Positions 44,234-54,541 are shown, numbered from the stretch's first letter. The stretch is 64,000 nucleotides of DNA from Maricaulaceae bacterium (GCA_026126205.1 JAHCJP010000002.1:186001-250000); one strand, 5' to 3'. A program made the numbers and translations. Notes: generated by a model not told the origin, from the sequence alone.

Positions 44234-46189
44234 TCACGCCTCCGGCCTCGGGGAAAGCGCCGCTGCGGCGCGCGCGGGGCCGCCCAGCGGCCGGAACTCC
44301 GGGATCAGCGCCGTCAGCGCCTCATGCACGGCGACCTCGTCGCCGGCGCGCGCTGCGGCGACGAGCATCTCGATTCGCGGCAACACCTCGCGCGCGTCCG
44401 GCGGCGGCCCCTGCACGGCCAGAACGCCTTCGACGGCGGTCTCGGTCAGCGCCTCGTGATCGTAAAATAGTTCTTCGTGCAGCTTCTCACCGGCGCGCAG
44501 ACCGGTGAACACGATGGCGTCACCAGCGTCCGGATCACGGCCGCGCAAGCGTAGCAACTGCCGCGCCATGGTCTCGATCGGCACCGGATCACCCATGTCA
44601 AACACGTACAGGGCGCCGTCATGGCGCTGATCGCCGGCCGACAGCGCCGCCGAATCAAGCACCAGGCCGCAGGCCTCGTTGACGGTCATGAAATACCGGG
44701 TGGCGTCAGCGTGGGTGACGGTGACGGGTTTGCCGTCCTCGATAAGGGATTCGAAATGCGGCACCACAGACCCTGCCGAGCCCAGCACATTGCCGAACCG
44801 CACCACGCACAGCCGCGGTTTGTCCATGCCGGCGGCGGCGGCGCGGGCGTACAGCTCGGCGGCGCGTTTGGACGCGCCCATAAAGCTGGCCGGATTCACC
44901 GCCTTGTCGGTGGAGATCAGCGCCACCAGCTCCGCCCCGCCTTCGCGCGCCGCCTCTATGGTCTGGATCACGCCATAGACGTTGGTCATCACTGCTTCGG
45001 CGGCGTTGGCCTCCATCAGCGGCACATGTTTCAGCGCCGCGGTGTGCAGCACCACCTGCGGCCGCTCCTCGGCGAACACGCGGTTCAGCCGCGCCCGGTC
45101 GCGCACATCGCCCAGCACCGGGCGCCAGGGCGGCGCGGCGGGATTGGCGTTCATCTGCAGGTCGATGTCGTAGAGATTCTTCTCCGAGCTGTCGAAGAGG
45201 ATCAGCTTTTCCGGCTTCAGCCCCGCTGCGATCCGGACCAGTTCTGAGCCGATAGTGCCGCCGGCGCCGGTGACCAGCACGCGCCGTCCGGCGATCAGCC
45301 GCCGGGCCAGATCCAGCGATGGCGCGCGCGGCGCACGGTTCAGCAGGTCGGCCGCCTCCACCGGGCTGAACGCCGAGGCGGCGCCGTTGGCGCCGTCGGG
45401 CGGCCGCGCCCGCGACAGCTTGGCCTTGGCGCGGCTCGCGGCCCTCACCAGCGATTGCAACAGGACCGGATCGGGGCGCGGGTCCGCCACCACCAGCCGC
45501 GGCGTGGTCTTTTCGTCACGCGCCAGACGCTTCAGCGCCGCCTCGACCTTGTCAGCGCCGCCGACCACCGGAAATCCGCGGATCGCGCGGCCGTCATGCA
45601 CGCCTGACAGCTCGATCAGACCCTTGACCCGGAACGGCGAGGCGCCGTTGCGCAGCGTCAGCGCCCGCAGGGCCTCGTTCAGCGCTGCGGCGTCGCCCAC
45701 CAGGATCGCCGGGTCCTTGCTGCGGTCCTCGCGCCGGAAGGCTGCGCGCAGCTCGCCTGTGCGCCATGCCGCAGCAGCGGCGCGCGCCGTCAGCATCAGC
45801 GCGATCAGGATCGGCGCTTCGATCAGCAGGCTGGTTCGCGGCACGCCGTCCAGCCGGTTGACGGCGAACAGCATCGGAATGAACAGCAGGTTGGCCAGAA
45901 CGATAGCCTGCAAGGCGCGGCTGACATCGTTCAACGAGGTATAGCGCCACACCGCCTTGTGCAGACCGAAGAAAAAAAAGCTGATGGCGCAGGCCAGTGC
46001 GAACACGCCGGCCGAGACGGCGACCACGCCGTCCGGGGCGTTGATGGGTTCGAACTGGTAACGCAGGTGAACGGCCAACCCCATCGCCGCCGCGCCGGCC
46101 ATCACGTCGTAGATGAACACGCCGGCCATGGTCAGCGGCGTGCCGCTGCGCAGGCGGGGGTTGCGTTGCGGAGGCGGGGGGGTGCTCAT
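44234..46189 (-). CDS. CapD/FlaA1-like NDP-sugar 4,6-dehydratase
   Basis: 651-aa inner-membrane protein with four N-terminal TM helices (about residues 20-125), a CoA-binding-like middle domain, and a SDR dehydratase from about residue 290. The Rossmann motif is [16 protein letters not shown]; the catalytic region is [21 protein letters not shown], with Met-x3-Lys in place of Tyr-x3-Lys, as in PglF, WbpM and FlaA1. It makes UDP-linked keto-deoxy sugars for capsule, LPS or glycan synthesis. It sits between the heparinase-like gene and purH, normally adjacent. Confidence 0.9.
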   Translation of the reverse strand: MSTPPPPQRNPRLRSGTPLTMAGVFIYDVMAGAAAMGLAVHLRYQFEPINAPDGVVAVSAGVFALACAISFFFFGLHKAVWRYTSLNDVSRALQAIVLANLLFIPMLFAVNRLDGVPRTSLLIEAPILIALMLTARAAAAAWRTGELRAAFRREDRSKDPAILVGDAAALNEALRALTLRNGASPFRVKGLIELSGVHDGRAIRGFPVVGGADKVEAALKRLARDEKTTPRLVVADPRPDPVLLQSLVRAASRAKAKLSRARPPDGANGAASAFSPVEAADLLNRAPRAPSLDLARRLIAGRRVLVTGAGGTIGSELVRIAAGLKPEKLILFDSSEKNLYDIDLQMNANPAAPPWRPVLGDVRDRARLNRVFAEERPQVVLHTAALKHVPLMEANAAEAVMTNVYGVIQTIEAAREGGAELVALISTDKAVNPASFMGASKRAAELYARAAAAGMDKPRLCVVRFGNVLGSAGSVVPHFESLIEDGKPVTVTHADATRYFMTVNEACGLVLDSAALSAGDQRHDGALYVFDMGDPVPIETMARQLLRLRGRDPDAGDAIVFTGLRAGEKLHEELFYDHEALTETAVEGVLAVQGPPPDAREVLPRIEMLVAAARAGDEVAVHEALTALIPEFRPLGGPARAAAALSPRPEA

Positions 46190-46199
46190 TTCCGGTCTC

Positions 46200-47939
46200 T
46201 CAACCCGCCGCGGCGCCGACGCGGCCGAGACGCTGGAACGCCCAGCGCACACGGTTCGGGGCGCGGTCGCCTGCGCCGTAAGGTTCGGCCTCGCCGGTCA
46301 GCACGATCTGGCTGGAGCGTTTCGGCGACCCGCCAGCGGCGAGATAAACTGAACGCTCCAACCGCACCGGGCCGCCGTCGGTGCGGAAGCGCCAGCCGTC
46401 GCCGTTCGGCAGCACCAGCAGCGCGCTCATCGCATCGCGTGACAGCGAAGCCTTGACGCCGGGGTGCAGGTGGAACCGGATGGCGAAACGTCGGCGTGTG
46501 TCCACATCCTCCGCTTCGCCATCCTCGACGGGGCGGAACAGGGCGTCCTCGCCGCGCAAGTCGCCGCCGTCAGCGGCCAGAAACAGCCGCCGCCGGTGCG
46601 CCAGCCCGTAACCGGCGCGATAACCATCATGGCGTCCTTCCAGCCACACCCCCATCTCCTCCTCGTTGCGGCGCGCGTTTACTGCCGCCACTGTGGCGAA
46701 ATGCGCCCCCAGCAAGAGCCGCGCCAGTCCCGGCGGCGCGAGCCGGAAGGCGCTGACCTCCTCCAGCGTCAGCGCCGAATGCGCCGCCGTCGCCCGCACG
46801 GCCTCTCGCCAGTTCGGCGGCTGGTCGGCGGACCAGCCGCAATTGACCACGATGCGCCCCCCCGGCGCACAGAACTCGAACGCCAGCGGGCTGGCGTGCG
46901 CCTCAGCCCCCGCCGCCGGCGCGCCACCATCGAACAGCACCACCGCGCCAGCGGCCTCGGCGCGATGATAGCCTGAATGCGGTGCGAATCCGAAGGGGCG
47001 TCCGCGCGCGGCGTCACGTGACAGGGCGGCGTCCAGCGCCCGGCGGTCACCCTCGCCGCCGCCGTGGAAGGCGGCCAGCGCCCCGTCGCACATGCGGAAG
47101 AAGCGCGCCATCGGGCCGAGGCGGGCGATGGCGCGGGCCAGGAAGTCAGGCTGCGGCTGGCGCGCCGTGGCCAGGGTTTCGTCCAGCATCACAAGGTCGA
47201 TCAGCGTCTCGGCGGCGGCCTCTGGCGCACGGCCGGCATGGCCGCCATCGGGCAGGATCTGCCGCGCCACCTCGCGCTCAAGCAGGGCCAGCCCGGTTTT
47301 CAGCGCCGCGGCGTCGCCCAGCGATACGCCTGCCAGCGCCAGCGCCGTGGCGGCGCGCAGGCGCGGGGCGCCGTCTGCGGTCAGGGCGGCGCTGCGCCGC
47401 AGATGCGCAGCCTGACGGACCAGCGCCGACAGGCGCGCGCGGCGCCGGCCTTCATCGCCGTCCGCGCCAAACAGCGCCTCCGCCGCCTCCAGCCAGGCGA
47501 TGATGCGGAGAGCCAGCACCTCCGGCGCCCAGGAAAACCCGTTCCAGCGCCCGAAACCGGCGATCCAGCCGTCGGTCAGCGCCCGCGCCGCCTCCGCCGC
47601 CTGCGGGTCCTCACAGGCCAGCAGGTCCGCCAGCCAGCCGAAGCCGTGCTGGTGCGCGGCGAAGGCGCGGTTCGGCGCCGGCCCGGCCCAGGCCGCTTGC
47701 GGCTCATCGAACTCCAGCACCTCGCCGCAGAAGGCGAACCGCCCGGCCAGGATCGCCGCGCCGCGCGCGGGATCGCCCGGCCGCAGGCTTTCCGGAACTG
47801 TCGCCAGCGCCTGCGGCGCGCGGCCTGCGGGCAGGGCGGCGCGCACCGCCCCCGCAGCCATCAGCGTGTCGAAGCTTTCGCGGCGCAGGCGCGCCAGCGC
47901 TGCGCGCGCGAAGTCGCCGGGTCCGGGGCCGCGCGCCAT
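46200..47939 (-). CDS. Heparinase II/III-like family protein
   Basis: 579-aa protein. The N-terminal half is an alpha-toroid of helical repeats (GRWNGFSWAPEVLALRIIAW, LRAATALALAGVSLGD), and the C-terminal half is a beta-sheet domain (HSGYHRAEAAGAVVLFDGG, HSALTLEEVSAFRL). This matches the heparinase II/III-like proteins next to purH/rsmB in alphaproteobacteria; no signal peptide is evident, and the natural substrate is unknown. Five nt downstream of rpe. Confidence 0.85.
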   Translation of the reverse strand: MARGPGPGDFARAALARLRRESFDTLMAAGAVRAALPAGRAPQALATVPESLRPGDPARGAAILAGRFAFCGEVLEFDEPQAAWAGPAPNRAFAAHQHGFGWLADLLACEDPQAAEAARALTDGWIAGFGRWNGFSWAPEVLALRIIAWLEAAEALFGADGDEGRRRARLSALVRQAAHLRRSAALTADGAPRLRAATALALAGVSLGDAAALKTGLALLEREVARQILPDGGHAGRAPEAAAETLIDLVMLDETLATARQPQPDFLARAIARLGPMARFFRMCDGALAAFHGGGEGDRRALDAALSRDAARGRPFGFAPHSGYHRAEAAGAVVLFDGGAPAAGAEAHASPLAFEFCAPGGRIVVNCGWSADQPPNWREAVRATAAHSALTLEEVSAFRLAPPGLARLLLGAHFATVAAVNARRNEEEMGVWLEGRHDGYRAGYGLAHRRRLFLAADGGDLRGEDALFRPVEDGEAEDVDTRRRFAIRFHLHPGVKASLSRDAMSALLVLPNGDGWRFRTDGGPVRLERSVYLAAGGSPKRSSQIVLTGEAEPYGAGDRAPNRVRWAFQRLGRVGAAAG

Positions 47940-47944
47940 GACGG

Positions 47945-48604
47945 CTAGGCGCCGCGCAGGGCGCGGATATTGGCGGCGTAGGCGGCGGCGCCGCCCTTGA
48001 ACGCCGCGGTTCCGGCCACCAGCGCGTCGGCCCCGGCGGCGATGCAGCGCGGCGCGGTCTGCGCCGTCACCCCGCCGTCGACCTCGATCAGGGTTGACAG
48101 GCCGCGGCCGTCGATGGTCTTGCGCAGCGCCTCGATCTTGCGCAGCTGGCTGTCGATGAAGCTCTGCCCGCCGAAGCCGGGATTGACGCTCATCACCAGC
48201 ACCAGGTCCAGCTCGTCGAGAACATAATCGATCACTTGCGGCGGCGTGGACGGGTTCAGAGCCGCCCCGGCCTTCGCGCCCGCCGCCTTGATCGCCTGCA
48301 CCGTGCGGTGGAAATGCGGACCGGCCTCAGGGTGGGCGGTGATGATGTCGGCCCCGGCGTCGGCGAAGGCCGCGACGAACGGATCGACCGGGGTGATCAT
48401 CAGATGCACGTCGAAGGGTTTTTCGCTGTGCGGGCGCAGCGCCCTTATCACCGACGGGCCGATGGTGATGTTGGGCACGTAATGCCCGTCCATCACGTCG
48501 ACATGGATCCAGTCGGCGCCGGCGGCGTCGATGGCCCGCACCTCCTCGCCCAGACGGGCGAAATCGGCGGACAGTATCGACGGGGCGATCAGCGGCGCGG
48601 CCAT
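47945..48604 (-). CDS. rpe: Ribulose-phosphate 3-epimerase
   Basis: 219-aa TIM-barrel enzyme of the pentose phosphate pathway, interconverting ribulose 5-phosphate and xylulose 5-phosphate. Signatures: [60 protein letters not shown] and EVDGGV. Placed between rsmB and the heparinase-like gene in a leftward run. Confidence 0.98.
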   Translation of the reverse strand: MAAPLIAPSILSADFARLGEEVRAIDAAGADWIHVDVMDGHYVPNITIGPSVIRALRPHSEKPFDVHLMITPVDPFVAAFADAGADIITAHPEAGPHFHRTVQAIKAAGAKAGAALNPSTPPQVIDYVLDELDLVLVMSVNPGFGGQSFIDSQLRKIEALRKTIDGRGLSTLIEVDGGVTAQTAPRCIAAGADALVAGTAAFKGGAAAYAANIRALRGA

Positions 48605-48663
48605 GGCGAAGGGGCATATCAGCGGGCGCAGGGCGGAGCAAGAAGCGCGCGCCAGCGAGGGGG

Positions 48664-49983
48664 TTACGCCCGTCTCACCACCCGTGCGATGAAGAAGCCG
48701 TCTATGCCGCCTTTATCGGCCCAGATTTCCGGGGTCAGGCGCACCGAGTTTTCCGGCGTCAGGGCGGCTTGCAATTCCGGCAGCTCCTGCGCCCGCACGG
48801 GATCAAGGGCGAGATCATCGCGCGCCGCCAGCAGGCGGGAGAGCCATTGCTCTCCCTCCTCCGGCTGCATGGAGCAGGTGCAGATGATCATGCGCCCGCC
48901 GAGACGCAGCATCTCCGCCGCCGCGGCGCCGAGCTGGTCCTGGATCTGCGCCAGCGCCGCCACGTCGCCGGGCTTTTTCAGCCACGCCGCGTCCGGGCGG
49001 CGGCGCAGCGTGCCGGTGGCGGTGCAGGGCGCGTCGAGCAGGATGGCATCGAAGGGCGCTTCGGGGCGGAAGCTGCGGCCGTCGGCAGCGATCACCTGCG
49101 CCGTCAGCCCGGTGCGGACGAGGTTTTCGGTCAGGCGCTTCAGACGCTTTGCCGAGGCGTCGAGCGCCGTCACATCCGCCCCGGCGGCGGCGAGTTGCAG
49201 CGTCTTGCCGCCGGGCGCGGCGCACAGGTCCAGCACCCGTTCGTCGGGCCTGACGGCCAGCAGCCGCGCCGGCAGGGCGGCCCCGGCGTCCTGCGCCCAC
49301 CAGGCGCCGTCGGCGTATCCCGGCAGAGCCGCCACATCGCCGATGCCGGGTTTGCGCAGCGTGCCTGTGGGTAGGATCTCCGCGCCCAGCGCCTGCGCCC
49401 AGTGTTCCGCCTCGGCGGGGTTTTTCACCGTCAGGTCCAGCGGCGGTTCGGCGAGCAGGCTGGCGGCGATCTTTGTCAATCGCTGCGTCCCGTAAGCCTT
49501 ACGCCAGCTGTCGCGCAGCCATTGCGGCAGATTGCTTTCCGGCGCCGCGGCGGCGGCGATGGCCGCGCCCTTTTCCGCCACCCGGCGCAGCACGGCGTTG
49601 ATCAGTCCGGCATAGCGCTCAGCCGCCGGGGCTTCGCGCGCCAGCGCCACGGCGGTGGACACCGCGGCGTGCGGCGGCGTGCGCAGCCACAATATCTGCG
49701 CCGCCCCGGCGTGCAGGATCGCGCGCGCCGCGGCGGCGCTGGCCGGCAGGGGCCGGTTCATGAACGCGTCCAGCGCCGCCTGCGTCTGGCCATGCCGCCT
49801 TATCGCAACGGCTGACAGCGCCAGCGCGAAAGCGCGGTCGCGGGCGTCGAGGGCGGCATGGTCCGGCGCGGCGGCCAGCGCCGCCTCCAGCGTCGCGCGT
49901 CCGGCCAGCACGACCTGCAGGGCGGCGGCGGCGACGCGGCGGGCGGCGAGGCCTTCCGCCCCGTCAGTCGGAATCGACGACAT
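48664..49983 (-). CDS. rsmB: RsmB/NOP family 16S rRNA m5C methyltransferase
   Basis: 439-aa enzyme with an N-terminal NusB-like RNA-binding domain (about residues 10-135) and a C-terminal SAM-dependent methyltransferase. [18 protein letters not shown] binds [14 protein letters not shown] (motif IV Cys) and [13 protein letters not shown] (motif VI catalytic Cys) identify an RNA m5C methyltransferase. ATG49983 overlaps the 3' end of the SDR gene by 20 nt, suggesting coupling. Confidence 0.9.
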   Translation of the reverse strand: MSSIPTDGAEGLAARRVAAAALQVVLAGRATLEAALAAAPDHAALDARDRAFALALSAVAIRRHGQTQAALDAFMNRPLPASAAAARAILHAGAAQILWLRTPPHAAVSTAVALAREAPAAERYAGLINAVLRRVAEKGAAIAAAAAPESNLPQWLRDSWRKAYGTQRLTKIAASLLAEPPLDLTVKNPAEAEHWAQALGAEILPTGTLRKPGIGDVAALPGYADGAWWAQDAGAALPARLLAVRPDERVLDLCAAPGGKTLQLAAAGADVTALDASAKRLKRLTENLVRTGLTAQVIAADGRSFRPEAPFDAILLDAPCTATGTLRRRPDAAWLKKPGDVAALAQIQDQLGAAAAEMLRLGGRMIICTCSMQPEEGEQWLSRLLAARDDLALDPVRAQELPELQAALTPENSVRLTPEIWADKGGIDGFFIARVVRRA

Positions 49984-50770
49984 AGTTGAGGGCGAGGCGG
50001 CCGCCGTCGGCGTAAAGGCAGGTCCCGGTGACATAGCTGGCGTCGCGCGAAGCCAGGAAGGAGACCACGGCGGCGATCTCGTCCGGGTCGGCGATGCGGC
50101 GCAGCGGCGTGCGCGACAGCAGGCGGTCCATCGCCGCGCGGTCCTCGGCCACCGCTTTCAGCACGTCAGTGTTGACGCTGCCCGGCCCGACGGCGTTGAC
50201 GCGCACGCCATAGGGCGCCAGCGCCAGCGCCATCGATTTCGTCATCTGGTTGATCGCGCCCTTGGAGGCGCAATAGGCCAGCTGGTCGGCGATGGCGACC
50301 ACGGCGTTGACCGAAGACATGTTGATGATGGCGTAGCGCCGCCGGGCGTCGTCCGGGCGTTCGCCGGCGGCCTCGATCTGCTCGACCATCTGTTTCGCCG
50401 CCGCGCGGGCGACGAGAAAGCCGCCGCGCAAATTGACGCCCAGCACCTTGTCGAAATCCTGCTCCGAGAGAGTCAGAATATCGCCGCGCGCCACCATGCC
50501 GGCGTTGTTGACCAGCACGTCCAGCCGCCCAAACACCGCCCGCGTCTCCGACAGCAGATTGTTCACCGCCAGCCGGTCGGCGACATTGCAGGCCACGAAC
50601 AGGGCGCGCTCCCGCGCAGCTCCCAGTTCCCCGGCCAGTTCCTTCCCTGCTGTCTCATCGCGGTCGGCGATGACGACGCGCAGCCCGTCCTCGGCCAGGC
50701 GCCGCGCACAGGCCTTGCCGATGCCGTTGGCGCCGCCGGTGATGATGGCGACCCGGTCGTGTGCAGGCAT
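49964..50770 (-). CDS. Short-chain dehydrogenase/reductase
   Basis: 268-aa classical SDR. NAD(P)-binding motif is TGGANGIGKACARRLAEDG; NNAG occurs at VLVNNAGMVARG. The catalytic Ser-Tyr-Lys are in INMSSVNAV and YCASKGAINQMT. Asp after the second strand (VVIADRDE) suggests NAD preference. Substrate unknown. Upstream of and overlapping rsmB. Confidence 0.9.
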   Translation of the reverse strand: MPAHDRVAIITGGANGIGKACARRLAEDGLRVVIADRDETAGKELAGELGAARERALFVACNVADRLAVNNLLSETRAVFGRLDVLVNNAGMVARGDILTLSEQDFDKVLGVNLRGGFLVARAAAKQMVEQIEAAGERPDDARRRYAIINMSSVNAVVAIADQLAYCASKGAINQMTKSMALALAPYGVRVNAVGPGSVNTDVLKAVAEDRAAMDRLLSRTPLRRIADPDEIAAVVSFLASRDASYVTGTCLYADGGRLALNYVVDSD

Positions 50771-50793
50771 GAAAGCTCTCCTTGCGTGCGGGA

Positions 50794-51654
50794 TCAGCCG
50801 CCGTTGCGGGTGCGGGCGAAGTCCTCGGCCAGGGTCTCACTGTCAGGCGACAGTTCGTGGGCGCGGGCGTAGAGACCGCGTGCCTCGTCCATGCGGCCCA
50901 CCCCTTCCAGCGCCGCAGCCAGCGAGTGGACAATTTCGCCGATCTCTGGCTCTGCGGCCACGGCTTGCTCGCAGATCGGCAGCGCGGTCTCGGCGCGGCC
51001 GTCCTGCACCAGCGCCCAGCACAAGGCGTTCAGGGAGACGCCGTCCTCGGGCTCGATCTCGACCGCACGCCGGGCATCGCTGATCGCCGCCTCGTTAAGG
51101 CCGAGTTTCAGCAGCGCGCCGGAGCGGTTGATCCAGCCGCCGGCCCAACCGGGCTCGATCCTGACCACCGCGTCGTATTCGGCCACCGCCTCGGCGTCGC
51201 GGCCAAGGTCGCTGTAGACGATGCCCAGCGTCAGCCGCGTCATCAGGTCGTTGGGGACGCCTTCGACCGCTATGGCCAGATCGCGCAGCGCCGCGTCAAT
51301 CCGTCCGGCGTAATAGCGTGCGACGCCGCGATTACGGTGCATCAGCGGGTTCGTCGGACCGAGTTCCTGCGTGCGGGCGACGGCGAAGGCGAGGTCATAG
51401 GCCGCGACGGCCTCCTCGTAGCGCTGCAGTTCCAGCAACACGGCGCCGCGCATGGCGTGCGCGGTCGCCTCGTCCTCCGGCGCAAGCTCGCCGGAACCCA
51501 GGCAGCGCTCGAACGCCTGCAGCGCCGCCACGTGATCCCCCGACTCCAGCAGCAGCCCGGCTTCGTAGCAGGGGTGCGCCTGAACATCCCCCTTCTGGGC
51601 GAAGGCAGGCGCCGCGATCAGCGCGAGGGCGGTGAGGACTGCGACGAAGCGCAT
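50794..51654 (-). CDS. Secreted TPR-repeat protein
   Basis: 286-aa protein with a signal peptide (cleavage after AFAQ, about residue 20). At least four to five TPR units follow (YEEAVAAYDLAFAV, IDAALRDLAIAV, DAEAVAEYDAVVRIEPGW, NEAAISDARRAVEIEPEDG, RMDEARGLYARAHELSPD). Probably a periplasmic scaffold. 23 nt upstream of the SDR gene in the same direction. Confidence 0.8.
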   Translation of the reverse strand: MRFVAVLTALALIAAPAFAQKGDVQAHPCYEAGLLLESGDHVAALQAFERCLGSGELAPEDEATAHAMRGAVLLELQRYEEAVAAYDLAFAVARTQELGPTNPLMHRNRGVARYYAGRIDAALRDLAIAVEGVPNDLMTRLTLGIVYSDLGRDAEAVAEYDAVVRIEPGWAGGWINRSGALLKLGLNEAAISDARRAVEIEPEDGVSLNALCWALVQDGRAETALPICEQAVAAEPEIGEIVHSLAAALEGVGRMDEARGLYARAHELSPDSETLAEDFARTRNGG

Positions 51655-51734
51655 GGGGGCGGACTCCTTTGGAACGCGATCGGGGCGACCGTTTCCAGCC
51701 GCCCCGTCGAACATACTCCTATCAGGCGCGCGCG

Positions 51735-51905
51735 TCAGTGCCGTCGTCGCAGCGCCTCGATTTCCTCCTTGAGTTTCAGTTTTTCCTTCTTCAGCGAAGC
51801 CAGTCGCAACGAGTCCGCCACGGGACGCTTGCTTTCGTCCTCTATCTGGGTGTCGAGTTGTTGGTGACGGTTATCGAGCTCACGAATGCGGGCTTCGATC
51901 GCCAT
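51735..51905 (-). CDS. DUF465 (YdcH) family small protein
   Basis: 56-aa coiled-coil hairpin protein: ARIRELDNRHQQLDTQI then LRLASLKKEKLKLKEEIEAL. This is the DUF465/YdcH pattern; function unknown. A paralogue of similar sequence lies on the other strand at 53149, on the far side of ubiX. ATG51905 gives the family length. Confidence 0.88.
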   Translation of the reverse strand: MAIEARIRELDNRHQQLDTQIEDESKRPVADSLRLASLKKEKLKLKEEIEALRRRH

Positions 51906-51997
51906 GGAGGCGCCTCCTTCTGCTGATGAAGCAACAGGGGTGATTGAACCACCAACCGGGGGTATGAGTCGATTCACATTTGATGGCGGAGTTGACG

Positions 51998-52600
51998 ATG
52001 TCCGAACGCCCGCGCCTCGCCGTTGGAATTTCCGGCGCCTCCGGTGTGATTTACGGCGTGCGCGCGCTGCAGGCGTTGCGCGAGCTGGGGGTGGAGACCC
52101 ATATGGCCGCCAGCAAGGCCGCCGAAATGACGCTGGGCTATGAGACCGATCTGACCCCGGCGCAGCTGAAGGCGATGGCCGATTTCGCCTACCGCCCCGG
52201 CGATGTCGGCGCGCCGCTGTCGTCCGGCTCGTTCCGCACCCTCGGCATGCTGATCGCGCCCTGTTCGGTGCGCACGATGAGCGAGATCGCCACCGGGGTC
52301 ACATCGTCGCTGATCACCCGCGCCGCCGACGTGACGCTGAAAGAACGCCGCCGCCTGGTGCTGATGGTGCGCGAGACGCCATTCCATCTCGGTCATCTGC
52401 GCACCATGGCGGCTCTGGCCGAGATGGGGGCGGTGATCCTGCCGCCGCTGCCCGCCTTCTATGTGCGGCCGAAGACGCTGGACGACATTATCGACCAGTC
52501 GGTGGGCCGGGCGCTGGATTGCTTCGGACTTGACTGGACCCGAACCCGCCGCTGGGGCGAGGATGTCGAGGGAGGCCGCCGGCCGGGGGCCAAGCAGTGA
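51998..52600 (+). CDS. ubiX: Flavin prenyltransferase UbiX
   Basis: 200-aa enzyme that makes prenylated FMN, the cofactor of UbiD decarboxylase in ubiquinone synthesis. Signatures: VGISGASGVIYGVRAL, IAPCSVRTMSEIATGV, LVLMVRETPFHLGHLRTM, and PAFYVRPKTLDDIIDQSVGR. GGAG 6 nt upstream selects ATG51998. Its TGA overlaps the GTG of the next gene (GTGA). With COQ9, it is the second ubiquinone-related gene in the window. Confidence 0.96.
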   Translation: MSERPRLAVGISGASGVIYGVRALQALRELGVETHMAASKAAEMTLGYETDLTPAQLKAMADFAYRPGDVGAPLSSGSFRTLGMLIAPCSVRTMSEIATGVTSSLITRAADVTLKERRRLVLMVRETPFHLGHLRTMAALAEMGAVILPPLPAFYVRPKTLDDIIDQSVGRALDCFGLDWTRTRRWGEDVEGGRRPGAKQ

Positions 52601-53088
52601 ACCCGCGGACGGATTTCTGGACCTTTTCCAATTCGCTGTGGCGTTATGAGAGTGTGAAAGCCGCCGCCCTGTCTTTGCAGGACGAGCAGGGGTTCGATGT
52701 CAATCTGGCCTTCTGGTGCGTGTGGCTGGCCATGAACGGACGCGCGCCCGGCCGGGCGCTGGAACCCGCCGCAATGTTCTCAAAGGCCTGGGCGAAAGAC
52801 GTCACTGGCCCGCTGCGGCGGGCGCGGCGGGCGCTGAAAACGCCGCCGGACGGGCTGGACCCGAAAGCTTGCGCCGCCCTGCGCCGGCAGGCGATGGAGG
52901 CGGAGCTGGACGCCGAGCGTCTGCAACAGGAATATCTGGAGGCCCTGGCGAAAGACGCCGTTCCCGCCGGCGCATCGTCGCGCAAGGTGGCCACGCTGTC
53001 GCTGGCCGCGGCGGCGGAGGCGCAGAGGATGGAGGGCGATTTCGCCGCATTCCTGGACGCCGTTTTCCGGGTGGCGGAATCCGTGTAA
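52597..53088 (+). CDS. TIGR02444 family protein
   Basis: 163-aa cytoplasmic protein of the TIGR02444 family: DFWTFSNSLWRYESVKAAAL, QGFDVNLAFWCVWLAMNG, and WAKDVTGPLRRARRALK. Function unknown. It starts with GTG inside the ubiX stop, so it is coupled to ubiX. Confidence 0.85.
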   Translation: MNPRTDFWTFSNSLWRYESVKAAALSLQDEQGFDVNLAFWCVWLAMNGRAPGRALEPAAMFSKAWAKDVTGPLRRARRALKTPPDGLDPKACAALRRQAMEAELDAERLQQEYLEALAKDAVPAGASSRKVATLSLAAAAEAQRMEGDFAAFLDAVFRVAESV

Positions 53089-53148
53089 AATGTTATTTGC
53101 TCTGGCGCTGCGGCGCGGGACTTAGCGCGACACAACCACCGGACGGCG

Positions 53149-53361
53149 ATGCTCGGAGACGACCTGGATCAGCAGGCCTTGCGCGCGCGTATAGCCGAAC
53201 TGCGCCTGATGCACCGGTCGCTGGACGACGAGGTGAAGGCCCTGTCGGTCAACGGCGTCGCCGACCAGCTGAAGCTGGCGCGCCTGAAGAAAGAGAAGCT
53301 GCGCCTGAAGGACGAGATCGCGATCCTCGAGGACCAGCTGACCCCCGACATCATCGCCTGA
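53149..53361 (+). CDS. DUF465 (YdcH) family small protein
   Basis: 70-aa protein: LRARIAELRLMHRSLDDEV, VADQLKLARLKKEKLRLKDE, and a short C-terminal tail. Same family as the product at 51735, with the shared RLKKEKL core. Function unknown. It follows the ubiX-TIGR02444 pair and is convergent with the TPR gene. Confidence 0.88.
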   Translation: MLGDDLDQQALRARIAELRLMHRSLDDEVKALSVNGVADQLKLARLKKEKLRLKDEIAILEDQLTPDIIA

Positions 53362-53372
53362 ACGCCTGCCGC

Positions 53373-54458
53373 CTATTCGACGTGAGCCAGCGCCCACAGC
53401 GCCTCGGTCAGAATCTCGAAATTGCGCCGCGCCCGCACGATTTCGCCGCCGGCGCGATCCTGCGTCTCCGGCGCCCCGCGCAGGCGCCCGGCGCGGACAA
53501 GCGCGTTCGTTGCGCCCTGGCGGGCGAAAGCAAGCGCCTCGCCATGATCGCCGGAATGGCGCAGGTGCAGCTCCGCGATGTTCCAGTAGGCGAAATCAAG
53601 ATTGGGGTGTCCCTCAGGCAGGCTGGCCTGAAAAATGGCCACCGCCCGCCGGAACAGGGCGTCGGCCTGCGCGGCTGCGCCCTGCCCCTCCATGGTCGCG
53701 GCCAGATTGTTCAAGGACGTGGCGATCCGCGTGTGCGCCGGCGGCAGGCTCGCCTCCAGAATCGCCAGCGCCCTGCGATGCAGGGGCTCGGCGTCGGCGA
53801 AGCGCCCCTGCAGGCGAAGCGTCTCGGCGAGGTTGTTCAGCAGCACGGCGATGTAGGGGTGCCCATCGGGCAACGCCTGTTCGAAAATGCTCAGTGCGCG
53901 GCGGTAATAGGGCTCAGCTTCGACCTGCCGTCCCATCGCCTCCAGCGTGCCTGCAAGATTGTTCAGCGATATCCCGATATCGGGATGGTCCGGCGGCAGC
54001 GCGGCCTCGCGCATGGCCAGCGCCCGGCGGTGCAGGGGCTCGGCCGCCTCCGGGCGGCCCTGCGCCCGCACCGTCTCGGCCAGATTGTTCAACGAGATGG
54101 CGATTTCGAGGTCGCCGGACGGCAAGGCCGCTTCGCGAATCTGCAGCGCCCGGCGGTGCAGGGGTTCAGCCTCACCGGGCCGGCCCATCGCTTCCAGCGT
54201 GGCGGCGAGATTGTTCAGGGACATGGCGATCATCAGATCGCCCTCGGGAAGCAGGGTCTGGTGAATCGTCAGCGCCTGTCGAAGCAGGCTTTCGGCGCTA
54301 TCATACTCGCCGCCGGCGAACGCCGCCGCCTGCTGGTGGAGGCGCAGCGCATCGCCCAGATCCGCCGGGCTTTCCACCTTCTGCCCGGCCGCGGCGCCCG
54401 CCGTGCTGGCGAAGCACAGCGCGATGGCGGCGATGACGGCGCGCAATGGCCCCGGCAT
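53373..54458 (-). CDS. Secreted kinesin-light-chain-like TPR protein
   Basis: 361-aa protein with a signal peptide (cleavage near TAGAAA, about residue 23). Six TPR_10/12-type repeats of about 42 residues follow, each with the pattern SLNNLA-x2-L-x2-GR-x2-AEPLHRRAL and then ALP-x-G/D-H. Such repeats bind peptides or proteins; no enzymatic domain is seen. ATG54458 is chosen by the signal peptide; the open frame further upstream is the shadow of htpX. Confidence 0.82.
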   Translation of the reverse strand: MPGPLRAVIAAIALCFASTAGAAAGQKVESPADLGDALRLHQQAAAFAGGEYDSAESLLRQALTIHQTLLPEGDLMIAMSLNNLAATLEAMGRPGEAEPLHRRALQIREAALPSGDLEIAISLNNLAETVRAQGRPEAAEPLHRRALAMREAALPPDHPDIGISLNNLAGTLEAMGRQVEAEPYYRRALSIFEQALPDGHPYIAVLLNNLAETLRLQGRFADAEPLHRRALAILEASLPPAHTRIATSLNNLAATMEGQGAAAQADALFRRAVAIFQASLPEGHPNLDFAYWNIAELHLRHSGDHGEALAFARQGATNALVRAGRLRGAPETQDRAGGEIVRARRNFEILTEALWALAHVE

Positions 54459-54541
54459 GGCGGTCTCCCCGGCCACATCCCTGTCCGGGAATAATAGCGG
54501 CAAGCCGCGCCGCCGCGCCTGACAATTTGCGAAAGACCGTC

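Noticed and set aside
52716..54494. 592-codon + strand frame over TIGR02444, DUF465 and the TPR gene.
   Set aside because: Its frame crosses three identified genes, and the translation is a low-complexity Arg/Gly/Ala shadow.
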